A stretch of DNA of 64,000 nt from Deltaproteobacteria bacterium (GTDB taxonomy: Bacteria; Bdellovibrionota; JACOXK01): the NCBI GenBank assembly GCA_016186995.1, contig JACPKQ010000007.1:62001-126000 (forward strand), read 5' to 3'. The position numbers and the translations under genes are program-made. The first letter of the stretch is position 1. Every line of letters begins with the position of its first letter. Shown in pieces: positions 36,255-43,987 of the stretch. The notes under the pieces were generated by a model that worked only from the letters and a program-made list of their open reading frames with translations, ran no database searches and was not told the DNA's origin.

Positions 36255-36275
36255 TTTAAAATATCTAAAAATTTT

Positions 36276-36302
36276 AAAAGGGGCCTTTTGAGGTCCCTTT
36301 TT
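36276..36302 (+). terminator. Intrinsic terminator
   Basis: AAAAGGGGCC and GGTCCCTTTT form a 10-bp stem with one G-U pair and a 6-base loop, ending in T5. It closes transcription of the Lys/Glu-rich protein gene. Confidence 0.75.
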
Positions 36303-36362
36303 CATTCAGGGGGGGGACTCAACTTTTATACACATTAATCCGATCAGAAAGGTAGGAAGGAA

Positions 36363-37694
36363 ATGAAAAAAACTCTTTTCACCCTTTTGCTTTCCTTAAC
36401 TCCTCTTTTCAGTTTTGCTGGAATTCAAACAGCTCCAAAAGCTCCATGGTTTAATACCATTCCTAACCTTTTCACGAAAGAAGCACTCATCGAAAAAAGA
36501 ACTTTAGAGATGGTAACACCAACAGGACTTCTTCTCTACAAAGCCTACTTCCCATGGACGGATAAAGAAAAATATTTGATAAGTCATGATATAGCCGACC
36601 TCCCTGCCTGGCAGGGATATCTTATGGCTAGCTATGCTTTTAAAGAAGCTGTGACAGGAAAAGACTTTGATCCCGAAATTTCAAAACTAGCAGACGGGCT
36701 TTTAAAGTTTTACGAGGTCACAGGAATTCCAGGTCTTTTAGGACGATCTGTCATGCCAGATTACACAGGACCTATGCTTCCATGGATGGTCACAAAGGAG
36801 CAGCGTCCAACAGCATATTGGATACAAGGACCTAAAGGCCAATGGTGGCGAAACGGTGTTGCTAAAGACCATGTAAACTTAGCTGTTTTTGGGTGCTCCA
36901 TTCCTCTTGCTTTAGAGCGAAGAGGCCAGATTCATTTAACAGATGAAACACGCCAAAAACTTATTTCTTTCATGCTTCCTCTTGTTCAGAGAATTGTGTA
37001 CCACGGATTTCAAATTATAGATTGGAATGGACAAAGAACCGAGTATGGTAGTTTACGCTCGGCAGCAAACGGATTTAACCAGCTTTTAATGCTTCATATG
37101 TTGGCTACTGCTGCCCCTTATGACAGAGGTATGTACAAAGTCTATCGAAGTAAAATTAAAGGGTGGCATAGAACAATTGGTTGGTCACTTGAAGCTCTTG
37201 GACAAGGTGTTCATAAAATAATCGAAAATCGCAGAGGCACATACGACAAACCAAGCTTCTCGGACATGCAAGCTTTAGGTCTTGCCTATCTTTCGCTTTA
37301 TTTCCAGGAACACAGAAGAAAGTATATGAAATCAATTAGAAGAGGAATGGAAGGTGTGTGGAAATTTATGCGCTATGAAAGAAACCCTATGTTTGCTATT
37401 CCTTATGTCGCCACGATTCGCGCACAAGAGGTTCACCGTATCTTTCCTATTATAGAAGATTTAAGAGATTTCCCAGTGGATAAATATGAGGCTAATACAA
37501 GTCGAAGAGATACAAAGTATATCCAACCTCTTGCAAACCGTCCTTATAATACAAACTATTGGAAGAGCAGTCCGTTTAGAGCGATTGCTCACACTCCACC
37601 TCCGAAAACAGGAAATGAGCAAGTTTTTGCAGGTATGGATTACCTCTTAGCTTATTGGACGGGGAGATACTTTAATTTAGTACCACACGAATAA
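36363..37694 (+). CDS. Secreted protein, possible six-hairpin (alpha/alpha)6 fold
   Basis: 443 residues with a signal peptide ending at SFA (residue 19) and an AGGAAGG site. The pattern of Trp/Tyr-rich helices (LPAWQGYLMASYAFKEAVTG, NGFNQLLMLHMLATAAPYD) resembles an alpha/alpha toroid as in some glycosidases, lyases and terpene-related proteins. No catalytic motif is certain. A G8 run about 50 bases upstream is a slippage-prone tract in the leader. The function is unknown. Confidence 0.65.
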   Translation: MKKTLFTLLLSLTPLFSFAGIQTAPKAPWFNTIPNLFTKEALIEKRTLEMVTPTGLLLYKAYFPWTDKEKYLISHDIADLPAWQGYLMASYAFKEAVTGKDFDPEISKLADGLLKFYEVTGIPGLLGRSVMPDYTGPMLPWMVTKEQRPTAYWIQGPKGQWWRNGVAKDHVNLAVFGCSIPLALERRGQIHLTDETRQKLISFMLPLVQRIVYHGFQIIDWNGQRTEYGSLRSAANGFNQLLMLHMLATAAPYDRGMYKVYRSKIKGWHRTIGWSLEALGQGVHKIIENRRGTYDKPSFSDMQALGLAYLSLYFQEHRRKYMKSIRRGMEGVWKFMRYERNPMFAIPYVATIRAQEVHRIFPIIEDLRDFPVDKYEANTSRRDTKYIQPLANRPYNTNYWKSSPFRAIAHTPPPKTGNEQVFAGMDYLLAYWTGRYFNLVPHE

Positions 37695-37739
37695 TTTATA
37701 AACTATGTGAGTTGTGTCGTATTTGCTTGGGTTTTTTTA

Positions 37740-39059
37740 TTACTCAAACAACTTGAAAATACTTCTCACTAATGGAATATCTTCGATGATTTTTTTGAAA
37801 AATCCAGTTGGATTATCTCCAAAAGGACCTTTTTTCCATTCTTCTAGTTTCCTATCCAATTGTTCTGCTCTTTGTTGAAGAGAAGACTGCCAACCATCAT
37901 TATCCATACCATCTTTAACAATATTGAGACCCTCTGTAGCTAGCTTGAAACCTTTAATATCCCATTTAAGAACTTCTTTCAGCACATAGCCAGGAGCTCC
38001 AGCCATAGCAGGACTTGCCTGTATTGGAATAATATCAATGAGATCTAAAACCTTGTCTTCTTCAAAATTGTTTGGATCAAACACTTGAGCTATTGTTAAA
38101 AGCTTATCTGTTTTTGAAATAAGCCCACCAAATACTTTTGTCACTTCTGGCGCGCCCAGGTTTTCTCCAATATCTAAAATAGCCCCAGCTTTACTTAATT
38201 GTTCTTTCATGGCAGCTATATTTTCTTCTTTTGGAAAAACAGGCTCTTTTGAAAAACCCGTATCCATTTTTAAAAGTTGATCGAGAAGTTCTTCGGCCAC
38301 ATTAAGAAATGGATCTTTTAATTTTTTAAGTTCCTCTTTTTTCTCGTTTTCTTTTTTTGCTGAGGCAATCATGAGTCGTGTTGCACGAATGAGTACTTCT
38401 CTTTTTTCTGAAGATTCACGAGCTTCTTTTAAGATTTTTTCCTTTTTTTCTGCAGCTATGACATCGTATCTTTTTTTAAGATGTTCGCGTGCCCTATCTT
38501 GGCACAACCCCATGGCACCTATGTTTTTAAACCATTGTTCATTACCTGTATGATAAAATCTTTCTAGTTCCATAACTGGTCCGTTGAGAGGACGCAGAAA
38601 ACTACCGTTATAATAACCTTTTAAATGATTACCCATAGGCATCATGGTGAGATAATAATCTTTATAAGAAAAGGCATAAACAACTTCATGAAAAACGGCG
38701 ACAACTTTATCATCTGTAAAATTGAGAGGTCCATGAAGGCTAACATAATCTGTAAATTCAAAATCTGGACTCTTTCGAAGTTCCTCAACGCTTTCATAGC
38801 CTGGTTTTACGATAATAGCACTATTAGAACGAAGACCATGAGTGGCTATGTATTTTTTATCATCACGCGTGAAAAAATAAGGAACGCCAGCTTCTTTTTC
38901 AATAAAAATGCTTGCATTATAAATCCATTCACCGTCATAATAACAAAACTTCCAATGACCCTCTAAAGAATCAGCGTAAGATACAGAACTGATAGACAAA
39001 AAACACACAAATAGAACGTACTTGAATAAAGACTTGAACAACACAACGACCTCCTTCAT
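37740..39059 (-). CDS. Secreted protein, function unknown
   Basis: 439 residues with a signal peptide ending near SYA (residue 29). Residues 30-190 include LEGHWKFCYYDGEWIYNASIF and resemble a small beta domain; residues 195-270 are a long charged coiled coil; the rest is helical and hydrophobic-charged. No family is recognised. It is convergent with the preceding gene and divergent from the dockerin-like lipoprotein gene. Confidence 0.7.
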   Translation of the reverse strand: MKEVVVLFKSLFKYVLFVCFLSISSVSYADSLEGHWKFCYYDGEWIYNASIFIEKEAGVPYFFTRDDKKYIATHGLRSNSAIIVKPGYESVEELRKSPDFEFTDYVSLHGPLNFTDDKVVAVFHEVVYAFSYKDYYLTMMPMGNHLKGYYNGSFLRPLNGPVMELERFYHTGNEQWFKNIGAMGLCQDRAREHLKKRYDVIAAEKKEKILKEARESSEKREVLIRATRLMIASAKKENEKKEELKKLKDPFLNVAEELLDQLLKMDTGFSKEPVFPKEENIAAMKEQLSKAGAILDIGENLGAPEVTKVFGGLISKTDKLLTIAQVFDPNNFEEDKVLDLIDIIPIQASPAMAGAPGYVLKEVLKWDIKGFKLATEGLNIVKDGMDNDGWQSSLQQRAEQLDRKLEEWKKGPFGDNPTGFFKKIIEDIPLVRSIFKLFE

Positions 39060-39206
39060 TGATAAACAATGAAAAACAACACCTTAATTCAAGAAATTTT
39101 TATATTAATCTAATAGTAATGGCAAGAGGTTTCGAAAGCAGACTTTAACACAAACATAATAAATATAACTGGGCTCAGTGCCATCCTGATGTTCGCAAGA
39201 ATGCTG

Positions 39207-39222
39207 TGGCACATGAATTGCT
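39207..39222 (+). promoter_or_regulatory. Sigma-54 promoter (perfect -24/-12)
   Basis: TGGCACATGAATTGCT matches TGGCAC-N5-TTGCW exactly. The predicted start is near 39233, giving a structured leader of about 88 bases before the lipoprotein ATG. Confidence 0.85.
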
Positions 39223-39235
39223 ATATTAGCGAGAT

Positions 39236-39301
39236 GTGATACAAGTCGTGCTTGTGTCACTATAAAATAGTGCCGTTTTAGGGCATTTTGTAAACAAAAT
39301 G
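39236..39301 (+). promoter_or_regulatory. Structured mRNA leader with three hairpins
   Basis: Three inverted repeats follow the sigma-54 start: GTGATACAAG/CTTGTGTCAC (39236-39260, one G-U), CACTAT/ATAGTG (39258-39272, sharing three bases with the first, so the two compete), and CATTTTG/CAAAATG (39284-39301). No Shine-Dalgarno precedes the ATG. It may control translation by folding. Confidence 0.5.
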
Positions 39302-39320
39302 TTAATTTTCAGAATATATT

Positions 39321-40835
39321 ATGAACATTAAAAATTTAATATTATTTTTTGTTTTTGGACTATTTCTTGTTTCATGTAATAGTAATGATAGTAACGATCA
39401 GGTTAATAACCTTTCAGCTGAAGAAGCATTTACCACATTAGCTGGTTCAAAAATCCCAGCAAATGAGATTCAGGCATTATTAAAAGTTCAGACATTTCAG
39501 GACATGTTTCAGCTTATTGACAATGACCCGAGTGTTGAACTTGTAGCTCTTCCGACAAGATTGGGAACAAGAACAGCTATTAACATACCAGATAATTATT
39601 TCTCAGAAGATCCAGTTCTTACTGAAAAACTGGGAGAAAATAAAGGAATATATGTTGCAATTGGAAAAAAAGTTTATACTCAAAAGGTCGCAAAAATACT
39701 TGTAGTACGGGATGTATCTCTTATGACACTACGCCATGAATGGTTTCATCATTTAGTAGCTAAACATTCCGGGGACATCCTATCTTATTATTCATACATA
39801 CATAAAAAACAAATGAGTAATGGTGATATTGCGGGAGAATTTAACGAACAAATTATAGAAAAACTTGATGCTTTATCTCGAAACGAAGAATTAAATGGTG
39901 GGCTTACGGAGGAAGAATTTACGGAATTTTATTTTCTGAATATACAGCGCAGTATTCTTTTTTGTTTGTTCAATTTATTTTCACATATTAGTGAAATTGA
40001 AGACTATTTTTTCTTTCTTCAATATCGACACAATTATGAAGTGACCAAATTTGAATTAGTTGAAATTAAATTTGCTTTGAATGATTACTTTAAGAAGATA
40101 GATGAAAGTATAGAAAGAATAAAAGAATTTGTTCAGGAGATGCAACAAGAATTAAAAACACACCTTGGAAAAGAAACTCTTCCTCAATATATTCAAGCTT
40201 ATTTAGATGCTTGGAATAAACAAAACGAAGTTTATGAAGAGCAAAGAATTATTGTTCAAAATGAAATAAAAAAATTAGAAAATGAGAATACTCTAGTATT
40301 TGTGAAAATTTACTCACATGAAATATCTCTCTTTGCTGATCTCAATCTGGATGGTGCAGTCAATCTTACTGATCGTTCAATTCTTGAAAATCTCGTGACT
40401 GATCCAGATATGACAGTTGATGAATACATAAACAATACAGCAGACTTAGATGGAGATCATGTTATTACTCAAAATGACTTAGTATGGATGGATCATCTAT
40501 TAGAAGTTATGCCACTTGATGAGTTTTCATCTTTTCAACAGCTATTGGCTGCCCTCGCAAAAGAAAGAGGTTATGAAATTGATTTTACAAGTCTTCATAC
40601 AAATACCAACATCAATAGAGGTTTTTCTACAATCAAGAGATGTGCATACATTGCTCTCTATCTTGTATTAAAGGATGAACGTTCCAAAAATAAGGATATA
40701 CAGTTCATTCGCTTTACAGAGGATGAGTATCAATACAGTCAAAGTGAAAAACAAATATTTATTAAGCCTGCATGGATATCTGAGATAGAAGATTTGTCAG
40801 ATTTTTTCTTTGCCTTGCCAGAGAAATCAGACTAA
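39321..40835 (+). CDS. Lipoprotein with HExxH motif and dockerin-like repeats
   Basis: 504 residues. A lipobox (FLVSC) places the lipidated Cys at residue 19. LRHEWFHHLVAKH carries H139, E140 and H143, a zincin signature. A coiled-coil region spans about 225-320. At about 345-405 there are two calcium-loop units like dockerin type I or EF-hand repeats (DLNLDGAVNLTDRSIL and DLDGDHVITQNDLVWM). No cohesin was recognised in the window. It is probably a surface-anchored metalloprotease-like protein. It has a sigma-54 promoter. Confidence 0.8.
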   Translation: MNIKNLILFFVFGLFLVSCNSNDSNDQVNNLSAEEAFTTLAGSKIPANEIQALLKVQTFQDMFQLIDNDPSVELVALPTRLGTRTAINIPDNYFSEDPVLTEKLGENKGIYVAIGKKVYTQKVAKILVVRDVSLMTLRHEWFHHLVAKHSGDILSYYSYIHKKQMSNGDIAGEFNEQIIEKLDALSRNEELNGGLTEEEFTEFYFLNIQRSILFCLFNLFSHISEIEDYFFFLQYRHNYEVTKFELVEIKFALNDYFKKIDESIERIKEFVQEMQQELKTHLGKETLPQYIQAYLDAWNKQNEVYEEQRIIVQNEIKKLENENTLVFVKIYSHEISLFADLNLDGAVNLTDRSILENLVTDPDMTVDEYINNTADLDGDHVITQNDLVWMDHLLEVMPLDEFSSFQQLLAALAKERGYEIDFTSLHTNTNINRGFSTIKRCAYIALYLVLKDERSKNKDIQFIRFTEDEYQYSQSEKQIFIKPAWISEIEDLSDFFFALPEKSD

Positions 40836-40848
40836 CCGTCAAGAGAAG

Positions 40849-40922
40849 GGTGAGTGATGGGACTTGAACCCACGGCCGCTGGAGCCACAATCCAGAGCTC
40901 TACCAACTGAGCTACACTCACC
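40849..40922 (-). tRNA. tRNA-His (anticodon GTG)
   Basis: The minus strand folds into a cloverleaf: an 8-bp acceptor including the His-specific extra 5' G (GGTGAGTG with CACTCACC), a D-arm TAGCTCAGTTGG, an anticodon stem CTGGA/TCCAG with loop TTGTGGC, and a T-arm GTGGGTTCAAGTCCCAT. No CCA is encoded. The discriminator C73 and G-1 support His identity. Confidence 0.95.
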
Positions 40923-40926
40923 ACAC
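40911..40926. repeat. Direct repeat copy 1 (end of tRNA-His)
   Basis: GCTACACTCACCACAC, the 5' end of tRNA-His plus flank, recurs exactly at 41041-41056. The copies bracket about 114 bp of hairpin-rich DNA. Confidence 0.85.
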
Positions 40927-40953
40927 GAAAAATGTTAAAACAACAAAACAATT

Positions 40954-41033
40954 CCCCAGTTTGAGGGGATCCCGGATATTCGGCTAAAGCCTCTTCCGGG
41001 ACTCGTCTTTTTGGGACTGGCGTTTCCCAAAAA
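40954..41033. repeat. Cluster of three hairpins (REP-like)
   Basis: Three inverted repeats in a row: CCCC/GGGG (40954-40968), TCCCGGA/TCCGGGA (40970-41001), and TTTTTGGGA/TCCCAAAAA (41008-41033). They lie between the two copies of the tRNA-His end. The last could act as a terminator in either direction. Confidence 0.6.
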
Positions 41034-41040
41034 TACTTCG

Positions 41041-41056
41041 GCTACACTCACCACAC
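41041..41056. repeat. Direct repeat copy 2 (tRNA-His end duplicate)
   Basis: Exact second copy of GCTACACTCACCACAC. The rest of the tRNA is absent here, so it is a remnant rather than a gene. Confidence 0.85.
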
Positions 41057-41066
41057 AAAAAATAAG

Positions 41067-41086
41067 ATCCCTGCTTTCGCAGGGAT
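41067..41086. repeat. REP-like hairpin
   Basis: ATCCCTGC/GCAGGGAT form a perfect 8-bp stem with a TTTC loop. This motif followed by GACA is a common dispersed bacterial palindrome. Confidence 0.6.
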
Positions 41087-41126
41087 GACAGACAGTATAG
41101 AAGTAAAATGACTTCCTTATAAAGTC

Positions 41127-41172
41127 AATGAGATTGCCGCGCCTCATTTCATTCGGCTCGCAATGACGAGGA
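41127..41172. repeat. Half of a REP/MITE-like element
   Basis: GAGATTGC on the left and CTCGCAATGACGAGG on the right match internal and terminal parts of the elements at 30153 and 32986, so this looks like a truncated copy. Confidence 0.55.
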
Positions 41173-41179
41173 GGTTTTG

Positions 41180-42130
41180 TTAATATCGATAGAGAAAATA
41201 AAGAAATGTGGCATACCCAAGCAAGAAAAAGATACCTGTTTTTTTACCTATGTGAACGTGTTTAAAGGCAAGGGGTGCAAAAATAAATGTGACGAGAAGC
41301 ATAACAGGTATAGAAAGATAAAGAATATCATTGCTGATTGTTACATTTGAAAACCCAACGATACCCCCAATGACAAGAATATTAAGAATATTGCTTCCGA
41401 TAATAGTTCCTAAAGAAATTTGAGGTTTTCCTTTTAAAACAGCCATGAGACTCACAGACAGTTCTGGAAGGGAAGTGCCCACGGCTATAATAGAGGTTCC
41501 GATGATAGAGTCTGAGATTCCAAAATAAGTTGCAATATGAACCCCTGTTTTGGTCACGACTTCCCCACCAATAACAAGAAAGACAAGTCCAAGAACAATG
41601 AGTAAAAGATCTCTGGCATAATTTCCTTCTTTTTGAATATCTTCTATATCAAGCTGCTTTTTAAATTGTTTGTCTTCACGAAAAGCTAGTTTTAAATAAT
41701 AAAAAAGAAATAGTGCTAAAGCTACAAGGAGAATAACACTTTCATAAGGTTGTAAAACTTTATCAAAGCAAAAAAGAGCAAAAAGAAGAGAAGCAGCATA
41801 AACAGCAACAAGTTCTTTGATAATGTTTTCAGATTTAATGTTGATATCAAGAAATAAAAGACAGATTCCAAATATCAAAGCAATGTTTGCAATATTGCTT
41901 CCTACTATGTTTCCAACGGCAATACCAGAGGCCCCATGCCACGCAGCGAGAACACTCACACACACTTCTGGTAGTGAAGTTCCTAGGGCAATAATGGTAG
42001 CTGCAATAACAATAGGTTTTATACCCAAAAGAAGGGCAAGGTTGGAGGCCCCATCTACAAGAACCTTAGCCCCGTAGGAGAGAAAAAGAATTCCGCCAAA
42101 CAAAAGTAAAAAAGAAATTCCAATACTCAT
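41180..42130 (-). CDS. Calcium/sodium antiporter, CaCA family (YrbG-like)
   Basis: 316 residues starting at MSIGIS; the frame is open 33 codons further but that stretch does not look like the family. Two homologous halves each carry the alpha-repeat: IALGTSLPEVCVSVLAA with VGNIVGSNIANIALI, and IAVGTSLPELSVSLMA with LGTIIGSNILNILVI. It exchanges cations across the inner membrane. It is the last gene after a terminator on the minus strand. Confidence 0.9.
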   Translation of the reverse strand: MSIGISFLLLFGGILFLSYGAKVLVDGASNLALLLGIKPIVIAATIIALGTSLPEVCVSVLAAWHGASGIAVGNIVGSNIANIALIFGICLLFLDINIKSENIIKELVAVYAASLLFALFCFDKVLQPYESVILLVALALFLFYYLKLAFREDKQFKKQLDIEDIQKEGNYARDLLLIVLGLVFLVIGGEVVTKTGVHIATYFGISDSIIGTSIIAVGTSLPELSVSLMAVLKGKPQISLGTIIGSNILNILVIGGIVGFSNVTISNDILYLSIPVMLLVTFIFAPLAFKHVHIGKKTGIFFLLGYATFLYFLYRY

Positions 42131-42201
42131 TTCTTTTTTATACCAAAGAAATAGGATTCTTGATAGGAAAGATATGGTGAAAAATGATGTAGTTGTTGAT
42201 T

Positions 42202-42234
42202 TTTGTGGCACTTTTATCAAAAGTGCCACAAAAC
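42202..42234 (-). terminator. Strong hairpin terminator after the cation antiporter gene
   Basis: TTTTGTGGCACTTTT and AAAAGTGCCACAAAA are a perfect 15-bp stem with a 3-base loop, starting 8 bases after the stop of the Kef-type gene. T and A tracts flank it, so it could work in both directions. TGGCAC inside it is not a promoter, as no -12 GC follows at the right spacing. Confidence 0.85.
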
Positions 42235-42242
42235 CGCAGGGC

Positions 42243-43967
42243 TTATGGGTGCAGTTCGTTGTTCGTCATGTGACCCATCTTATCAATAACAGTTTCAATA
42301 TCGTTAATGATTTCTTCTTTTGTTTTTCCAAGCGTTTTGAGAGTGTTTCTTAAAAGATCGATAATGATTTCAAGTTCTGTGTAGGTGACATAGGTTTTTT
42401 CACCCCCGAGTTGTTTAAAAAGTAGAGCTTCATTTTTATAATTTGCCCGAACAATAAGAGGAATATTTTCATTGATATCTCGAACTGTTTTAATAATGTG
42501 ATGGGTTGCAATGGGGTCTGGAAGTGTAATCACAATAACTTGTGCATTATGAATACCTGCTTTCTCGAGTAAAAAGGGGGTTGAGGCATCTCCTAAAATA
42601 GTTTCAAAACCATCTTTCTTTGCCCGTTCCACATTATAAATATAGGTATCTATAACAACAGTGTGGGTTTTGTGTTTTTTTAAAATTTTTCCAATAGCAC
42701 TGCCTACTGTTCCGTAACCTGCAATAACAATATGGTTTTTTGGATCTGCTTGAACTTGAATGTCTTTATCGATGTAAAACTTTTTCAAGAATGCAAGAAA
42801 AGAAAGATTGGCCATCCACTTTCCAGCGGGGTGAGAAATTCTAAAAAGAAGAGGGGAGAGTAACATAGAAATAAGTGCTGATGAAACTGTAAGTTGAAAT
42901 GTTCTTTCACCAATGAGATTGGCTTTGAGTCCTTCACTTGCAAGAACAAAGGAAAACTCTCCTATTTGAGAAAGTAAAAGGCCTGCTGTGATAGAAAGTG
43001 AGAGTGGATATCTAGCAAAAATAAAAACAAGCGTACAGATAAGAGCTTTTCCAATCACAATAAAAGAAAGTATCATTGATATTTCAAAAATATTTTCTTG
43101 AACAAAAACTGGGTTTAAAAAAAGGCCAATAGAGATAAAAAAAATAGATTCAAAAAAACCCCTAAAAGAAAGTATGTGGGCTGACATTTGATAAGAATAT
43201 TCAGAAGAGGCAAGCATGACACCTGCAATAAAAGCCCCAAGAGCAAGAGATAAACCAAACTGATGACTTATAAAAGCAACTCCAAAACAGGTGAGTACGA
43301 TCATCAGAACAAAAACTTCTCTATTTCGAGTTTTTACAATTTCTTTAAAAAGTTGATCCATCACAAAACGATTGAGCAAGTAAATGATGGCAAGAAAAAC
43401 TCCTGTTTTAAAAACCGCGTTGAGTAAAAGTATAGGGTTAAAATCTTCTCCTCCAAAAATAGGAAGAAGTATCAGCATGGGAATAACAGCAATATCTTGG
43501 AAGATAAGAATAGCCATACTCATTCTTCCGGAAACGGTTGCCATCATCCCTTTTTCTGAAAGAAGTTTAATAACAATAGAAGTACTACTGAGTGAGAGAA
43601 TACCCCCTAGAAAAATGGCTTTATAAACGCTTAGATTGAGAAGGTTTGAAAAAAGACAGGTGAGTAAAATAGTGAGAATAATCTGAGCTGTGCCTCCAAA
43701 AAGGGCAAGTTTAAAATATCTTTTAAAGTCATTGAGGGGAAACTCCAGCCCTATTGAGAAGAGGAGAAGAATAACCCCAATTTCTGCAATGGTATTGATG
43801 TCTTGAGAGTTTTGAATAATAGAAAGCCCATGAGGGCCCAGAAGAGTACCTGATAAAAGAAACCCAATAAGAGGTGGAACTTTAATAAATTTTAAAAGAT
43901 AAACAACAATGAGAGCAACTAAAATAATAACAACAAGATGCGAAAGAAGGGTTGCGTCACCGTGCAT
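42243..43967 (-). CDS. Kef-type cation:proton antiporter with RCK (TrkA-N) domain
   Basis: 574 residues. A Na_H_Exchanger domain spans about residues 10-380 (about 12 TM segments, with LLGPHGLSII and FSIGLEFPL). A TrkA-N domain follows (IVIAGYGTVGSAIGKIL, residues about 413-530) that binds a nucleotide to gate K+ efflux. The C-terminal helix may be an RCK_C-type tail. It lies 20 bases after feoB on the same strand. Confidence 0.9.
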   Translation of the reverse strand: MHGDATLLSHLVVIILVALIVVYLLKFIKVPPLIGFLLSGTLLGPHGLSIIQNSQDINTIAEIGVILLLFSIGLEFPLNDFKRYFKLALFGGTAQIILTILLTCLFSNLLNLSVYKAIFLGGILSLSSTSIVIKLLSEKGMMATVSGRMSMAILIFQDIAVIPMLILLPIFGGEDFNPILLLNAVFKTGVFLAIIYLLNRFVMDQLFKEIVKTRNREVFVLMIVLTCFGVAFISHQFGLSLALGAFIAGVMLASSEYSYQMSAHILSFRGFFESIFFISIGLFLNPVFVQENIFEISMILSFIVIGKALICTLVFIFARYPLSLSITAGLLLSQIGEFSFVLASEGLKANLIGERTFQLTVSSALISMLLSPLLFRISHPAGKWMANLSFLAFLKKFYIDKDIQVQADPKNHIVIAGYGTVGSAIGKILKKHKTHTVVIDTYIYNVERAKKDGFETILGDASTPFLLEKAGIHNAQVIVITLPDPIATHHIIKTVRDINENIPLIVRANYKNEALLFKQLGGEKTYVTYTELEIIIDLLRNTLKTLGKTKEEIINDIETVIDKMGHMTNNELHP

Positions 43968-43987
43968 AACCTAAAGTATACAGTGTA

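Noticed and set aside
41041-41056. Second tRNA-His
   Set aside because: Only the 5' end is present; anticodon and T-arms are absent, so it is a repeat remnant.
42202-42234. TGGCAC as part of a sigma-54 site
   Set aside because: It lies inside a perfect hairpin with no TTGC at the correct spacing.
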